Below, one piece after another: positions 1 to 7,509 of a stretch of 16,746 nt of DNA. Source of the DNA: JBDLID01 sp039715055 (GTDB taxonomy: Bacteria; Desulfobacterota; Desulfobulbia; Desulfobulbales; Desulfocapsaceae); contig JBDLID010000064.1 in the NCBI GenBank assembly GCA_039715055.1, forward strand, positions 1-16,746. The letters run 5' to 3'. Below the pieces are notes generated by a model. It did not search any database and had not been told where the DNA came from. It saw only the letters and a list, made by a program, of their open reading frames with translations. The position numbers and the translations under genes are program-made. Numbering within the stretch: position 1 is the first letter of the stretch; every line of letters begins with the position of its first letter.

Positions 1-884
1 TCGATGAGATTGAGGGGCGGACTCCGCCGCCGAAGCTTCCTGTGATTCCGGGGCACCAGGTGGTTGGCCGGGTGATGGCTGACGGAGGCGGTGTCAACTG
101 GTTTGTTGAGGGTGATCGGGTTGGAGTCGCCTGGATTTATTCGGCCTGTGGCCATTGCCGCTGTTGTCGACAGGGGCTTGAAAACCTTTGCGGTGATTTT
201 TTAGCCACCGGCCGGGACCGTAACGGCGGCTATGGCGAGTACATGGTTGTGCCGGAAACGTTTGTCTACGCTATACCCGAAAAATTCACTGACCATGAAG
301 CTGCGCCACTGCTCTGCGGCGGCGCCATCGGTTACCGCTCGCTTAAGCTTGCCGGCATCAAAAATGGTGAACCGCTGGGGCTCACCGGTTTCGGTGCTTC
401 GGCCCACCAGGTACTACAGCTGGCGCAAGAGCTCTATCCGGACTCGGAGGTCATGGTCTTTGCCCGTAACCCCGTGCAGCAGGAGCTTGCCCGGCAACTG
501 GGAGCCTCCTGGGCCGGCAACAGTGACGAGAAGCCGCCTGTATCACCGAAGGCGATCATCGACACCACACCGGCATGGGCGCCGGTCATGGCTGCCCTGG
601 AGCAGCTTCAGCCAGGCGGCAGACTGGTGATCAATGCCATCCGCAAGGAAGAGCACGACAAGAAGTGTCTGCTTGATCTCGATTATGCCAGGCACCTCTG
701 GCTGGAAAAGGAGATCAAGTCCGTTGCCAATATCTGCCGGGCCGATGTGGAGGAATTTCTTGAGATTGTTGCAAGGACTGAAATATCCCCCACCGTTGAA
801 TCCTACGACTTCGCCGAGGCCAACCAGGCTCTTATTGACCTGAAGATGGGAAGAGGTGTCGGCGCTAAAGTCCTGCTGATGTAG
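1..884 (+). CDS. Zinc-dependent alcohol dehydrogenase family protein (5' partial)
   Basis: Medium-chain dehydrogenase/reductase expected to oxidise or reduce an alcohol/aldehyde pair with NAD(P) in the cytoplasm. The frame is open to the window edge. Upstream of the GTG at 42 it encodes a stretch ending PPPKLPVIPGH, typical family sequence, so 42 is not the start and roughly 50 N-terminal residues are missing. Counting from that GTG, H5 of PGH is a catalytic-zinc ligand, C36/C39/C42/C50 form the structural-zinc lobe (CxxCxxCx7C), C92 in LLCGG is the third catalytic-zinc ligand, and GLTGFGASAH (113-122) is the nucleotide-binding turn. The FGASAH form suggests the subfamily often labelled zinc-binding alcohol dehydrogenase family 2. 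Substrate cannot be told. A 67-base gap separates it from ubiE, so the two may or may not be co-transcribed. Confidence 0.9.
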   Translation, partial: DEIEGRTPPPKLPVIPGHQVVGRVMADGGGVNWFVEGDRVGVAWIYSACGHCRCCRQGLENLCGDFLATGRDRNGGYGEYMVVPETFVYAIPEKFTDHEAAPLLCGGAIGYRSLKLAGIKNGEPLGLTGFGASAHQVLQLAQELYPDSEVMVFARNPVQQELARQLGASWAGNSDEKPPVSPKAIIDTTPAWAPVMAALEQLQPGGRLVINAIRKEEHDKKCLLDLDYARHLWLEKEIKSVANICRADVEEFLEIVARTEISPTVESYDFAEANQALIDLKMGRGVGAKVLLM

Positions 885-951
885 CCGGGATGTATGGCTT
901 GTGTAGAAATACAGGCGGTCAATTTATAGATTTTTTATTGGGAGCAAGAGT

Positions 952-1647
952 GTGAGTAAGGGACCCCAGGTTCAGGAGATGTTTGATGCCATTGCCGGTC
1001 GTTATGACCTGATGAACCGGTTGATGACCATGGGCCAGGATCAGGCGTGGCGGCGTTTTGTCGTGGAAAAGGGAGGTGATCCCGGACCGGGCTGGGTCCT
1101 TGATCTGGCCACCGGCACCGGTGATATTGCAGCCCTCTACCACAGGACCTACCCGGCGGCTAAGGTGCTCGGTGGTGATTTTTCACGGAATATGCTGGCT
1201 ACGGCGAAAAACCGTTTTACCCACCAGTCCATCTCCTGGCAGGCCTGTGACGCCAATCAGCTGCCCTTTGCAGACGGTACCTTTGAGGCGGTGACATTCG
1301 GCTACCTGCTGCGCAATGTGGATGACAGTCTGCGGGTGCTCAAAGAGGTCCATCGCGTGCTCGCACCCGGCGGCAGGATCGTCTGTCTCGACACCACGCC
1401 CCCGCAAAAAAACCTGCTCTACCCCTTTATCCGTTTTTATTTTCGTTTCGGCATCCCGTTTCTGGGCCGCCTGGTCGCCCGGGACAAGGCCGCCTACGCC
1501 TACCTGACCGGTTCAACCATGGATTTCCACACCGCTGAAGAGCTGGTGGATCTTTTTAAACAGGCCGGTTTTGAAACGGTCTCCTGCAAAAAATTCATGA
1601 TGGGCACCATAGGTGTTCACTGGGGTCACAAGGGCCTGGAACCATAA
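952..1647 (+). CDS. ubiE: Demethylmenaquinone methyltransferase UbiE/MenG
   Basis: SAM-dependent C-methyltransferase that turns demethylmenaquinone into menaquinone, the last step of quinone synthesis at the inner membrane. The 231 residues match the usual family length. The first family signature is seen at 11-24 (FDAIAGRYDLMNRL), SAM motif I at 49-60 (VLDLATGTGDIA), the acidic residue after strand 2 at D76, and the second signature near 117-125 (GYLLRNVDD) followed by LAPGGRIVCLD at 137-147. The start is the GTG at 952, preceded by a GGGAGCAAG-type ribosome binding site. In a sulfate reducer the substrate is expected to be demethylmenaquinone rather than a ubiquinone precursor; that is inference from the likely taxon. 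No other men genes are in view. Confidence 0.93.
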   Translation: MSKGPQVQEMFDAIAGRYDLMNRLMTMGQDQAWRRFVVEKGGDPGPGWVLDLATGTGDIAALYHRTYPAAKVLGGDFSRNMLATAKNRFTHQSISWQACDANQLPFADGTFEAVTFGYLLRNVDDSLRVLKEVHRVLAPGGRIVCLDTTPPQKNLLYPFIRFYFRFGIPFLGRLVARDKAAYAYLTGSTMDFHTAEELVDLFKQAGFETVSCKKFMMGTIGVHWGHKGLEP

Positions 1648-1747
1648 AACCGCCAACGCCACAGCACAGTGGGGATCACGACCTGTTGAATGGGTGATTG
1701 GTCGGCTGTTCAAACAGATTTTTCCGGGCCGCAGCCAGAGTATTAAG

Positions 1748-3160
1748 ATGAAAGTGACAGATATTAAGAATGGAGAAATAAAGACCAACACCAGTCTGCA
1801 GCTTATAGCTCTTGCTGTATTTTTTGTTGTCTGGCTGGCCATGTCTCTTTTCATCGTCATCGCTGTCTTTCCAGATCTTCGAATCGAAAGATTTATTGAG
1901 CGAATCAAGGCCGGCCAGGGATTTGTCGAAAACGACATAAAGCTGCTGGTCCTGCTGTTTCCGGTAGCCCTGCTGTTTTTTATCAAACCCCTGTACCAGA
2001 TGTTTAATATTTACCACAAGTACAGGGATGCCCGAATTACGCTTGATCCTTTTCCGGGCTCGGCAGTGAAAGGCGGTCAAATCGGCGGTCATCTCGACCT
2101 CAGCCATTTTGACCGTGCTCATTCTGATCAGCTGCAGGTCACTGTTAACTGCATTGGAGTCAGTTATTCAAAAGGATCATCCAGCGGCAATCGGCGGAGC
2201 GAGTCGGTTAAATGGCGAAAGAGGGCACTCACCCGTGTCGACCATAAGGGCGGCGGGAGAGCAAAGATTCGATTTCAGGTTACCCTTGACGAGACATTGC
2301 CGCCAAGTTCAGAGTCCACTGAGGGGAGTCATATCTATTGGGCAGTGCATTTTTCGGCCGCCATCGGTGATCTTGACTTGAATTTCGTGATCCCGGTGGC
2401 CGCTGAGGGCGGTCCAGAGGTTTCCCAGTACCTTTACCTGAGTCAGGCCGAGGAGGACAAGTTGCTGAAGCAGCCTCCTCGACCTGAAAATGTTGCTGTC
2501 AAAGAGTCGTCCCGCAGTCTCCACCTGCAATATAACCCGGACAGAAAATCTAAGTTCGGCACCGTCTTTACACTGATCGGGATTTTTTGTCTTGGTGTTG
2601 CCGCCTTTATGGCCTACAAGACAATCTCTAATCTGATCGAGGCCGACAGATCCTATTTTCCCGCCATGGTGACAACTATGATTGGATTTGGTTTCGGGCT
2701 GGTCGGTTTCGGCAGTACGTTTTGGGGAATTTATACGCTGTTTTCGAGATTGATCGTTGATATTACGGATCGTGAGATTTCTTCAGAACGCAAATTCCTG
2801 ACCAGATCATGGGTGACAAAAGCCCGCCATGACCAGGTAGCAGATATCAAAAAGACCATTACAACCCAGGTCAGCTCGGGGCAGGGCGGTGGCGCCACGA
2901 TATATTATCAGATCAATGCCCACTTAAAAGATGGTGGCAAAATGAATCTTGGTGATCATATCGAGAGCCAGCCGGAGGCGGACCGGCTGCTGCGCCTTAT
3001 AAAGGAGCGTGTCGATTATACACCGGGTGAGGTGGTCAGTCCGGAAAAACAGGAGCTGCCGGAATTTGTCAAGCCGCTGATGATGGGAGTGAAGATTTTT
3101 GCTGCTGTTACCGGTTTGCTGACAATGGGGGCATTTCTCCTGGATTTTTTTCTGATGTAA
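1748..3160 (+). CDS. Multi-pass membrane protein with an arrestin-like segment, function unknown
   Basis: I do not recognise a named family. The frame is open from a GTG at 1613 inside ubiE, but the upstream 45 residues look non-coding and the first membrane helix follows the ATG at 1748, so I chose 1748 (470 residues). The ribosome binding site there is weak. Predicted membrane helices lie near 17-42, 65-86, 271-290, 307-336 and 445-468. Between helices 2 and 3, residues 94-220 are beta-rich, with features reminiscent of arrestin-fold proteins: a DPFPG turn, GGQIGGHLDL, a strand with VNCIG, FQVTLDETLPPSS, HIYWAVHF and a closing FVIPV. Residues 337-422 form a second soluble beta-rich segment containing REISSERKFLTRSW, similar in feel to bacterial PH-like domains. 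Gene composition is less GC-rich than ubiE or hisD. Role unknown; a membrane-anchored scaffold is a guess. Confidence 0.75.
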   Translation: MKVTDIKNGEIKTNTSLQLIALAVFFVVWLAMSLFIVIAVFPDLRIERFIERIKAGQGFVENDIKLLVLLFPVALLFFIKPLYQMFNIYHKYRDARITLDPFPGSAVKGGQIGGHLDLSHFDRAHSDQLQVTVNCIGVSYSKGSSSGNRRSESVKWRKRALTRVDHKGGGRAKIRFQVTLDETLPPSSESTEGSHIYWAVHFSAAIGDLDLNFVIPVAAEGGPEVSQYLYLSQAEEDKLLKQPPRPENVAVKESSRSLHLQYNPDRKSKFGTVFTLIGIFCLGVAAFMAYKTISNLIEADRSYFPAMVTTMIGFGFGLVGFGSTFWGIYTLFSRLIVDITDREISSERKFLTRSWVTKARHDQVADIKKTITTQVSSGQGGGATIYYQINAHLKDGGKMNLGDHIESQPEADRLLRLIKERVDYTPGEVVSPEKQELPEFVKPLMMGVKIFAAVTGLLTMGAFLLDFFLM

Positions 3161-3177
3161 CCAATGGTGAAAAATTG

Positions 3178-3346
3178 GTGACTATTCAGCAAGAAAGGAA
3201 TATTGCCCATTACACTGAACTGTAACTGTTCAGGTAAGCGTAGACTCCGGATGTGCTTCAGCTTGGTTCATTTAAGACTTCGAAGCATGCTTGTGCTATG
3301 TGAGAAGGCTTAAATGGAACAAGATGGAGTGTAGCTGAATAGTTAC
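3178..3346. repeat. MITE-like element with terminal inverted repeats
   Basis: The gap between the membrane protein gene and hisD holds a 169-bp structure bounded by GTGACTATTCAGC (3178-3190) and GCTGAATAGTTAC (3334-3346), which are inverted repeats matching at 12 of 13 positions. Inside it, 3222-3233 (GTAACTGTTCAG) is a further variant of the end motif and sits in a small hairpin (CTGAAC 3215-3220 with GTTCAG 3228-3233). A longer hairpin pairs 3262-3280 with 3305-3323 at 16 of 19 positions, around the palindrome AAGCATGCTT (3283-3292). It has no coding capacity, and I see no clear target-site duplication. It resembles a non-autonomous transposable element, but the family is not identified. 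Confidence 0.6.
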
Positions 3347-3457
3347 AAAAAATGTTGGAAAAACTGGACAGAAGGCAAGCGGCGCGATAAAAGATTTGCA
3401 TATGGCTCACCTGTTTTGAGGGGGAGCGAGAAAGTCAAAAAATAGAGTAGCGAAAAA

Positions 3458-4765
3458 ATGATAAATCCCATTGAAGTCCAATCCGAAGAGGGCGAGCGAC
3501 TGCTGGAATCACTTTTGAACCGTTTCCAGTCCGGTGACAGTTCCTGCAGGACCACTGTCACAGATATTATTGCAGATGTCCGTCAGCGAGGAGATGCGGC
3601 GGTTGTCGAATATACACGCAAGTTTGATGCCCCTGAACTTAAATCTCAGGACCTGCAGGTGTCAGCGGCCGAGATGAAAGAGGCCTATGACCTGGTGGAT
3701 GAACCGTTTCTCGTAACCCTTGAAAAAGCAATCGAGCGGATCCAGTCCTTTCATGAGCGGGAGATGGAGGATTCCTGGATGCAGACCAGGGAAAACGGCA
3801 CCATCGTCGGCCGTCTGGTACGGCCGGTTGACGGCGCAGGTCTCTATGTTCCCGGTGGCCAGGGCGGCTCGACCCCTCTGGTCTCCTCGGTGCTGATGAA
3901 CGGTATCCCGGCGGGTATCGCCGGCGTTTCCCAGAGGGTGATGATGACCCCGCCGAACAGGGAGGGCAAGGTCAGTCCCCACCTGCTGGTGGCCGCCCAG
4001 GAGATTGGCATCAGTGAAATCTACAAGGCCGGTTCGGCATGGGCCATCGCTGCTCTTGCCTACGGCACCGGGACAATTCCTGCAGTTGATGTCATCGTCG
4101 GTCCAGGCAATCAGTTTGTCACCGAGGCCAAATCCCAGGTCGCAGGGAGGGTGAGAATCGACATGATCGCCGGACCGTCCGAGGTCCTGATTGTCGCTGA
4201 CGAAACCGCCGAGGCCGCCCATGTGGCTGCCGACATGCTGGCCCAGGCCGAGCATGATCCCCTGGCGCTGGCCGTGGTGGTGACCACTGATCACCAGCTT
4301 GCAAAGAGTCTTAACGGTGAGCTGGAACGCCAGCTGCAGTCGCTTTCCCGCAGTGATATCGCCCGCAAGGCCCTGGAGGACCGCGGGGTTGTTCTGATTG
4401 CCGATTCTCTTGACGAGGCCGTTGATCTGGCCAATGAGATTGCCATTGAGCATCTGGAGCTGATGATCACAGATCCATGGGCCTGGCTGCCGCGCATCCG
4501 TCACGCCGGAGCGATTTTCCTTGGTGCTCACACTCCGGAGGCGGCAGGCGATTATCTGGCCGGCCCCAACCACGTCCTGCCCACCATGGGCACTGCCCGT
4601 TTTTCCTCGGCCCTGGGAGTGGAGACCTTTCTGAAGAAAAGCTCCATTATCAGCTACTCCAGGCAGGCACTTGAGGAGGACGGAGACCATATCCGCCGTC
4701 TGGCCGAGCTCGAGGGCCTTACCGCTCACGCCAACTCGGTCACTGAACGTTTGCGCGATCGTTAG
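3458..4765 (+). CDS. hisD: Histidinol dehydrogenase HisD
   Basis: Catalyses the final two NAD-dependent oxidations of histidine synthesis, L-histidinol to L-histidine, as a zinc enzyme in the cytoplasm. The 435 residues are full length. Zinc ligands by family alignment are Q263 and H266 (AQAEHD), D365 (AGDYLAGPNH) and H424 (LTAHANS); the catalytic pair E331-H332 lies in IAIEHLEL. The glycine-rich YVPGG (130-134) and GPGN (215-218) stretches are intact. The ATG at 3458 is the first start that fits the family N-terminus; its ribosome binding site is poor. No other his genes are adjacent. rsmG follows after 14 bases, so the two are probably one transcript. The MITE-like element ends about 110 bases upstream and may sit in or near the promoter. 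Confidence 0.96.
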   Translation: MINPIEVQSEEGERLLESLLNRFQSGDSSCRTTVTDIIADVRQRGDAAVVEYTRKFDAPELKSQDLQVSAAEMKEAYDLVDEPFLVTLEKAIERIQSFHEREMEDSWMQTRENGTIVGRLVRPVDGAGLYVPGGQGGSTPLVSSVLMNGIPAGIAGVSQRVMMTPPNREGKVSPHLLVAAQEIGISEIYKAGSAWAIAALAYGTGTIPAVDVIVGPGNQFVTEAKSQVAGRVRIDMIAGPSEVLIVADETAEAAHVAADMLAQAEHDPLALAVVVTTDHQLAKSLNGELERQLQSLSRSDIARKALEDRGVVLIADSLDEAVDLANEIAIEHLELMITDPWAWLPRIRHAGAIFLGAHTPEAAGDYLAGPNHVLPTMGTARFSSALGVETFLKKSSIISYSRQALEEDGDHIRRLAELEGLTAHANSVTERLRDR

Positions 4766-4779
4766 CCCATCGAACGGTT

Positions 4780-5448
4780 GTGAACGAGAAGCAGTTTTAT
4801 AGCGCTCTTGCCGCAGGAGTTGATCAGTTTGGCGTCAACCTGAGCCAACCAGCCCTGTCCCGGCTTTTTACCTACTATACAGAGCTCAGCCGCTGGTCGA
4901 AAAAGGTTAATCTCATCTCCCGCAGCAGCAGCGAGCTGGAAATTGTTGAGAAGCACTTCATCGACTCCCTCACCCTGCTGCCCCTGCTCACCGAAAAGAG
5001 TCGTCTGCTCGATATCGGTACCGGTGCCGGCTTTCCCGGCCTGGTCTGCAAGGCGGCAAGGACAGACCTTGGGCTTGTCATGGTCGAGCCCCGGTTGAAA
5101 CGGGTCTCCTTTCTGCGTCATATTGTCCGCCAGCTGAAGCTTGATGAGGCACTTGTTCTGGCCGGCCGGGTAGAGGAGAAGGGCCTGCTTGATCCTTTCC
5201 AGCAGTTCAGCCACATTACCAGCAGGGCGGTCACTGAAATCGGGCCTTTTCTCACAATGTGCCGGCCGTTGGCCGGTAAGACAAGCCGCATCATCTGCAT
5301 GAAGGGGCCACGCTGGGAGGAAGAGCTGGGCCGGGTTGACCGGAAAATGCTCGATAGTTACAAAATGGAAGTAATGCAGTTTGTTCTGCCCTTGTCCGGT
5401 GCGGAACGAACACTTCTGATTTTCTCCACTCCTGCCATAGCCGGTTAA
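4780..5448 (+). CDS. rsmG: 16S rRNA (guanine527-N7)-methyltransferase RsmG (GidB)
   Basis: Methylates N7 of G527 in the 530 loop of 16S rRNA using SAM; in other bacteria, loss of this enzyme gives low-level streptomycin resistance. The 222 residues match the family. The family-specific SAM motif LLDIGTGAGFPGL is at 76-88, the acidic strand-2 residue is E103 (MVEPR, followed by KRVSFLRH), the conserved SRAV is at 148-151, and MKGPR at 174-178 corresponds to the YKG-type motif. Start is a GTG at 4780, 14 bases after the hisD stop, because the N-terminal helices begin there and no better in-frame start precedes them. In many bacteria rsmG sits beside mnmG; here it is paired with hisD, so it is probably expressed from the hisD promoter. 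Confidence 0.94.
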   Translation: MNEKQFYSALAAGVDQFGVNLSQPALSRLFTYYTELSRWSKKVNLISRSSSELEIVEKHFIDSLTLLPLLTEKSRLLDIGTGAGFPGLVCKAARTDLGLVMVEPRLKRVSFLRHIVRQLKLDEALVLAGRVEEKGLLDPFQQFSHITSRAVTEIGPFLTMCRPLAGKTSRIICMKGPRWEEELGRVDRKMLDSYKMEVMQFVLPLSGAERTLLIFSTPAIAG

Positions 5449-5540
5449 ATATTTCTGTAGAGCAGTTTGGGTGTCGATCCATTTCCGTTCTTTGCTGTTT
5501 TCTCAAGCCGCCTGTCTGGCACCTCACTTCCTGTTAACGT

Positions 5541-5568
5541 TTGTCTCTTCACCTGCCGATTCTATAAA
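5541..5568 (+). promoter_or_regulatory. Putative sigma-70-type promoter for the ATPase gene
   Basis: TTGTCT (5541-5546, four of six matches to the -35 consensus) is followed after 16 bases by TATAAA (5563-5568, five of six matches to -10). It lies in the 200-base gap after rsmG, pointing toward the ATPase gene, and would give a leader of about 75 bases. The gap holds no gene. Confidence 0.4.
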
Positions 5569-5648
5569 TAGGGATTTTCTGTCTTTTCACAACCACTCAA
5601 AAAGTCTGTCTGTTCCAGCTGCAGACGGCGAAAAGGGTCACGGGTGAT

Positions 5649-7508
5649 ATGAGTTCAAAAGGTTATGGTGAGATCGTTCAGCTTCTTTTGAAGCTTGATC
5701 TGGTCAGTGAAGAACAGGTTTGTCACGCAGAGCGCATCCGCTCCAAACTGACCACTCCGCTTTCTCTTGTCAATGTCCTCAAGGATATTGGCGTTGTTAC
5801 GGATAAGACCATTCGCAGGGCCCTGAAGGAAGGCGCCTCTTCCATCCGTATCGGAGAGATTCTGGTGGAGTTGGGGCATCTTGAGCGGGCTGATCTGAAT
5901 TCTGCCTGTGCAATTCAGAAAGACAGGGAGACAGGGCTGAAACTTGGCGAGGTCCTCATCAAATATAATTTCATTGATGAAAAACTCTTTAACAGGATTC
6001 TCTCCATTCAGCTTGGGTTTCCCCTCGTCGATGTATCCATGTCCGAGGTGGACAAAGAGCTGTTCCGGCGTATCCCTCCACGCCTTGCCCTTGAACATCA
6101 ATTTATCCCTGTAAAGTCCGATGACGAAAACCTCCTTGTCGCCTTTGCAGACCCGTTGGATAAAATCAGCCTCAGTATGGCCAGAAAATATCTGGGACAG
6201 GGGGTCAAAACAGCAATTGCTGAAAAGAAGGCTTTGGGCGACACCCTCAGAACCCTGACCTCCATCCGAAATGGAGGAAAATTGAATGTCGATGCAGAAA
6301 CTGCCGTGGGTATTGCCAACTCAATTATCATCGAGGCACTGAAAAGTGATGCCAGTGACATCCACATTGAGCCGAGGGTAGATCGACTGCAGGTCCGGTT
6401 CCGGGAGGACGGCGTGCTTCGCCATTACAAAGATTTCAGCCTGGATGTCGTCCCACCGCTTGCCAGCCGCTACAAGGTTATGTGCGAGGCTGATATCACG
6501 GAAAGGCGGAGGCACCAGGGCGGGCGGATTCTCTTTGAGTACGAAGACGGTGTCGTTGATATCCGGGTCTCTTTTTACATCACTGTCCATGGGGAAAAGA
6601 TAGTCCTCCGGCTCCTGAAACAGAAGAAGGAGCTGATGGACATCAACTCCATTGGCATGACCCCGAAGATGCTGCTCCATTTCCTGGAGGATGCCGTCTA
6701 CCAGCCCAGCGGTGTCCTGCTGATCACCGGCCCGACCGGTTCGGGCAAGACTTCCACCATGTACAGCTGCATTCACCATATCAAGAGCAGTGAAATCTCC
6801 ATTGTTACGGCAGAAGAACCTGTGGAGTATGTGATAGACGGGGTTGCCCAGTGTTCCATCGAGCCGAACATCAACCTGACCTTTGACGAGACCCTTCGTC
6901 ATATTGTGCGACAGGATCCCGATGTCATCGTCATCGGTGAGATAAGGGATCACGGATCGGCGGAAATGGCAGTACATGCAGCCCTCACCGGGCACAAGGT
7001 GATGAGTACATTTCATACCGAAGACAGTATCGGCGGTCTGATTCGTCTTTTAAACATGAATATCGCCCCTTTTCTTGTCTCTTCGACGGTGGTCAGTGTC
7101 CTTGCCCAGCGCCTGCTGCGGCGGGTCTGTCCTCACTGTGCCGCTGATGTGCAGGTGAGTCAGCAGCAGCTGCAGCGGCTCGGCTGCACTGCTTCGGATC
7201 TGGCAGGCACCACATTCAAAAAGGGAAGGGGCTGTGACCGGTGCAGACAGAGCGGCTACAGCGGCAGAATTGGTGTATTTGAATTGCTTGTCCTTGATGA
7301 AAAGGTAAGAGATGCAATACTTGAGCAGAAAACCAGTCATGAGATCCGTGAGATCAGTGTTTCCCATTCAGGTCTCGTAACCCTTCTGGAGGACGGCCTT
7401 TTAAAAGCGGCGGCCGGGCTCACCAGTGTGGATGAACTGTTGCGTTGTCTGCCGCGCCTCAATGCGCCGCGCCCATTGTTTGAAATACGACGACTTTCCG
7501 GAGAATAG
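5649..7508 (+). CDS. GspE/PilB-family assembly ATPase with MshEN-like N-terminus
   Basis: Hexameric cytoplasmic ATPase of the type II secretion/type IV pilus extension family, 619 residues. N-terminal helical repeats include two copies of the MshEN pattern: residues 67-90 (RIGEILVELG...Q90) and 98-121 (KLGEVLIKYN...Q121), then GFPLVDVS. In MshE this pattern binds cyclic-di-GMP. The ATPase core has a linker region near 225-330 (SDIHIEPR, R-rich finger), Walker A GPTGSGKTST (361-370), an Asp-box region TAEEPVEY (387-394), Walker B VIVIGEIRD (425-433), a His-box LTGHKVMSTFHTED (446-459), and the tetracysteine zinc site C494/C497/C529/C532. The Asp-box has E where D is usual. No pilus, platform or pseudopilin gene is nearby, so the cognate machine must be elsewhere. 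The HDOD gene follows after one base. Confidence 0.88.
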   Translation: MSSKGYGEIVQLLLKLDLVSEEQVCHAERIRSKLTTPLSLVNVLKDIGVVTDKTIRRALKEGASSIRIGEILVELGHLERADLNSACAIQKDRETGLKLGEVLIKYNFIDEKLFNRILSIQLGFPLVDVSMSEVDKELFRRIPPRLALEHQFIPVKSDDENLLVAFADPLDKISLSMARKYLGQGVKTAIAEKKALGDTLRTLTSIRNGGKLNVDAETAVGIANSIIIEALKSDASDIHIEPRVDRLQVRFREDGVLRHYKDFSLDVVPPLASRYKVMCEADITERRRHQGGRILFEYEDGVVDIRVSFYITVHGEKIVLRLLKQKKELMDINSIGMTPKMLLHFLEDAVYQPSGVLLITGPTGSGKTSTMYSCIHHIKSSEISIVTAEEPVEYVIDGVAQCSIEPNINLTFDETLRHIVRQDPDVIVIGEIRDHGSAEMAVHAALTGHKVMSTFHTEDSIGGLIRLLNMNIAPFLVSSTVVSVLAQRLLRRVCPHCAADVQVSQQQLQRLGCTASDLAGTTFKKGRGCDRCRQSGYSGRIGVFELLVLDEKVRDAILEQKTSHEIREISVSHSGLVTLLEDGLLKAAAGLTSVDELLRCLPRLNAPRPLFEIRRLSGE

Positions 7509-7509
7509 T

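Noticed and set aside
1613..1747. In-frame upstream extension of the membrane protein, starting at a GTG inside ubiE
   Set aside because: The extra 45 residues overlap the ubiE end, show no signal or domain character, and the first membrane helix is properly placed from the ATG at 1748.
3662..4729. Long minus-strand reading frame of 355 residues opposite hisD
   Set aside because: It is antisense to a fully conserved hisD, its composition follows the complement of hisD codons, and it has no recognisable domain.
6321..7016. Minus-strand reading frame of 231 residues opposite the ATPase core
   Set aside because: It mirrors the Walker A and B region of the ATPase and has no domain of its own.
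7426..7509. GTG at 7426 as start of the HDOD protein
   Set aside because: It would overlap the ATPase by about 80 bases and add residues that do not resemble the HDOD N-terminus; the ATG at 7510 has a suitable GGAG upstream.
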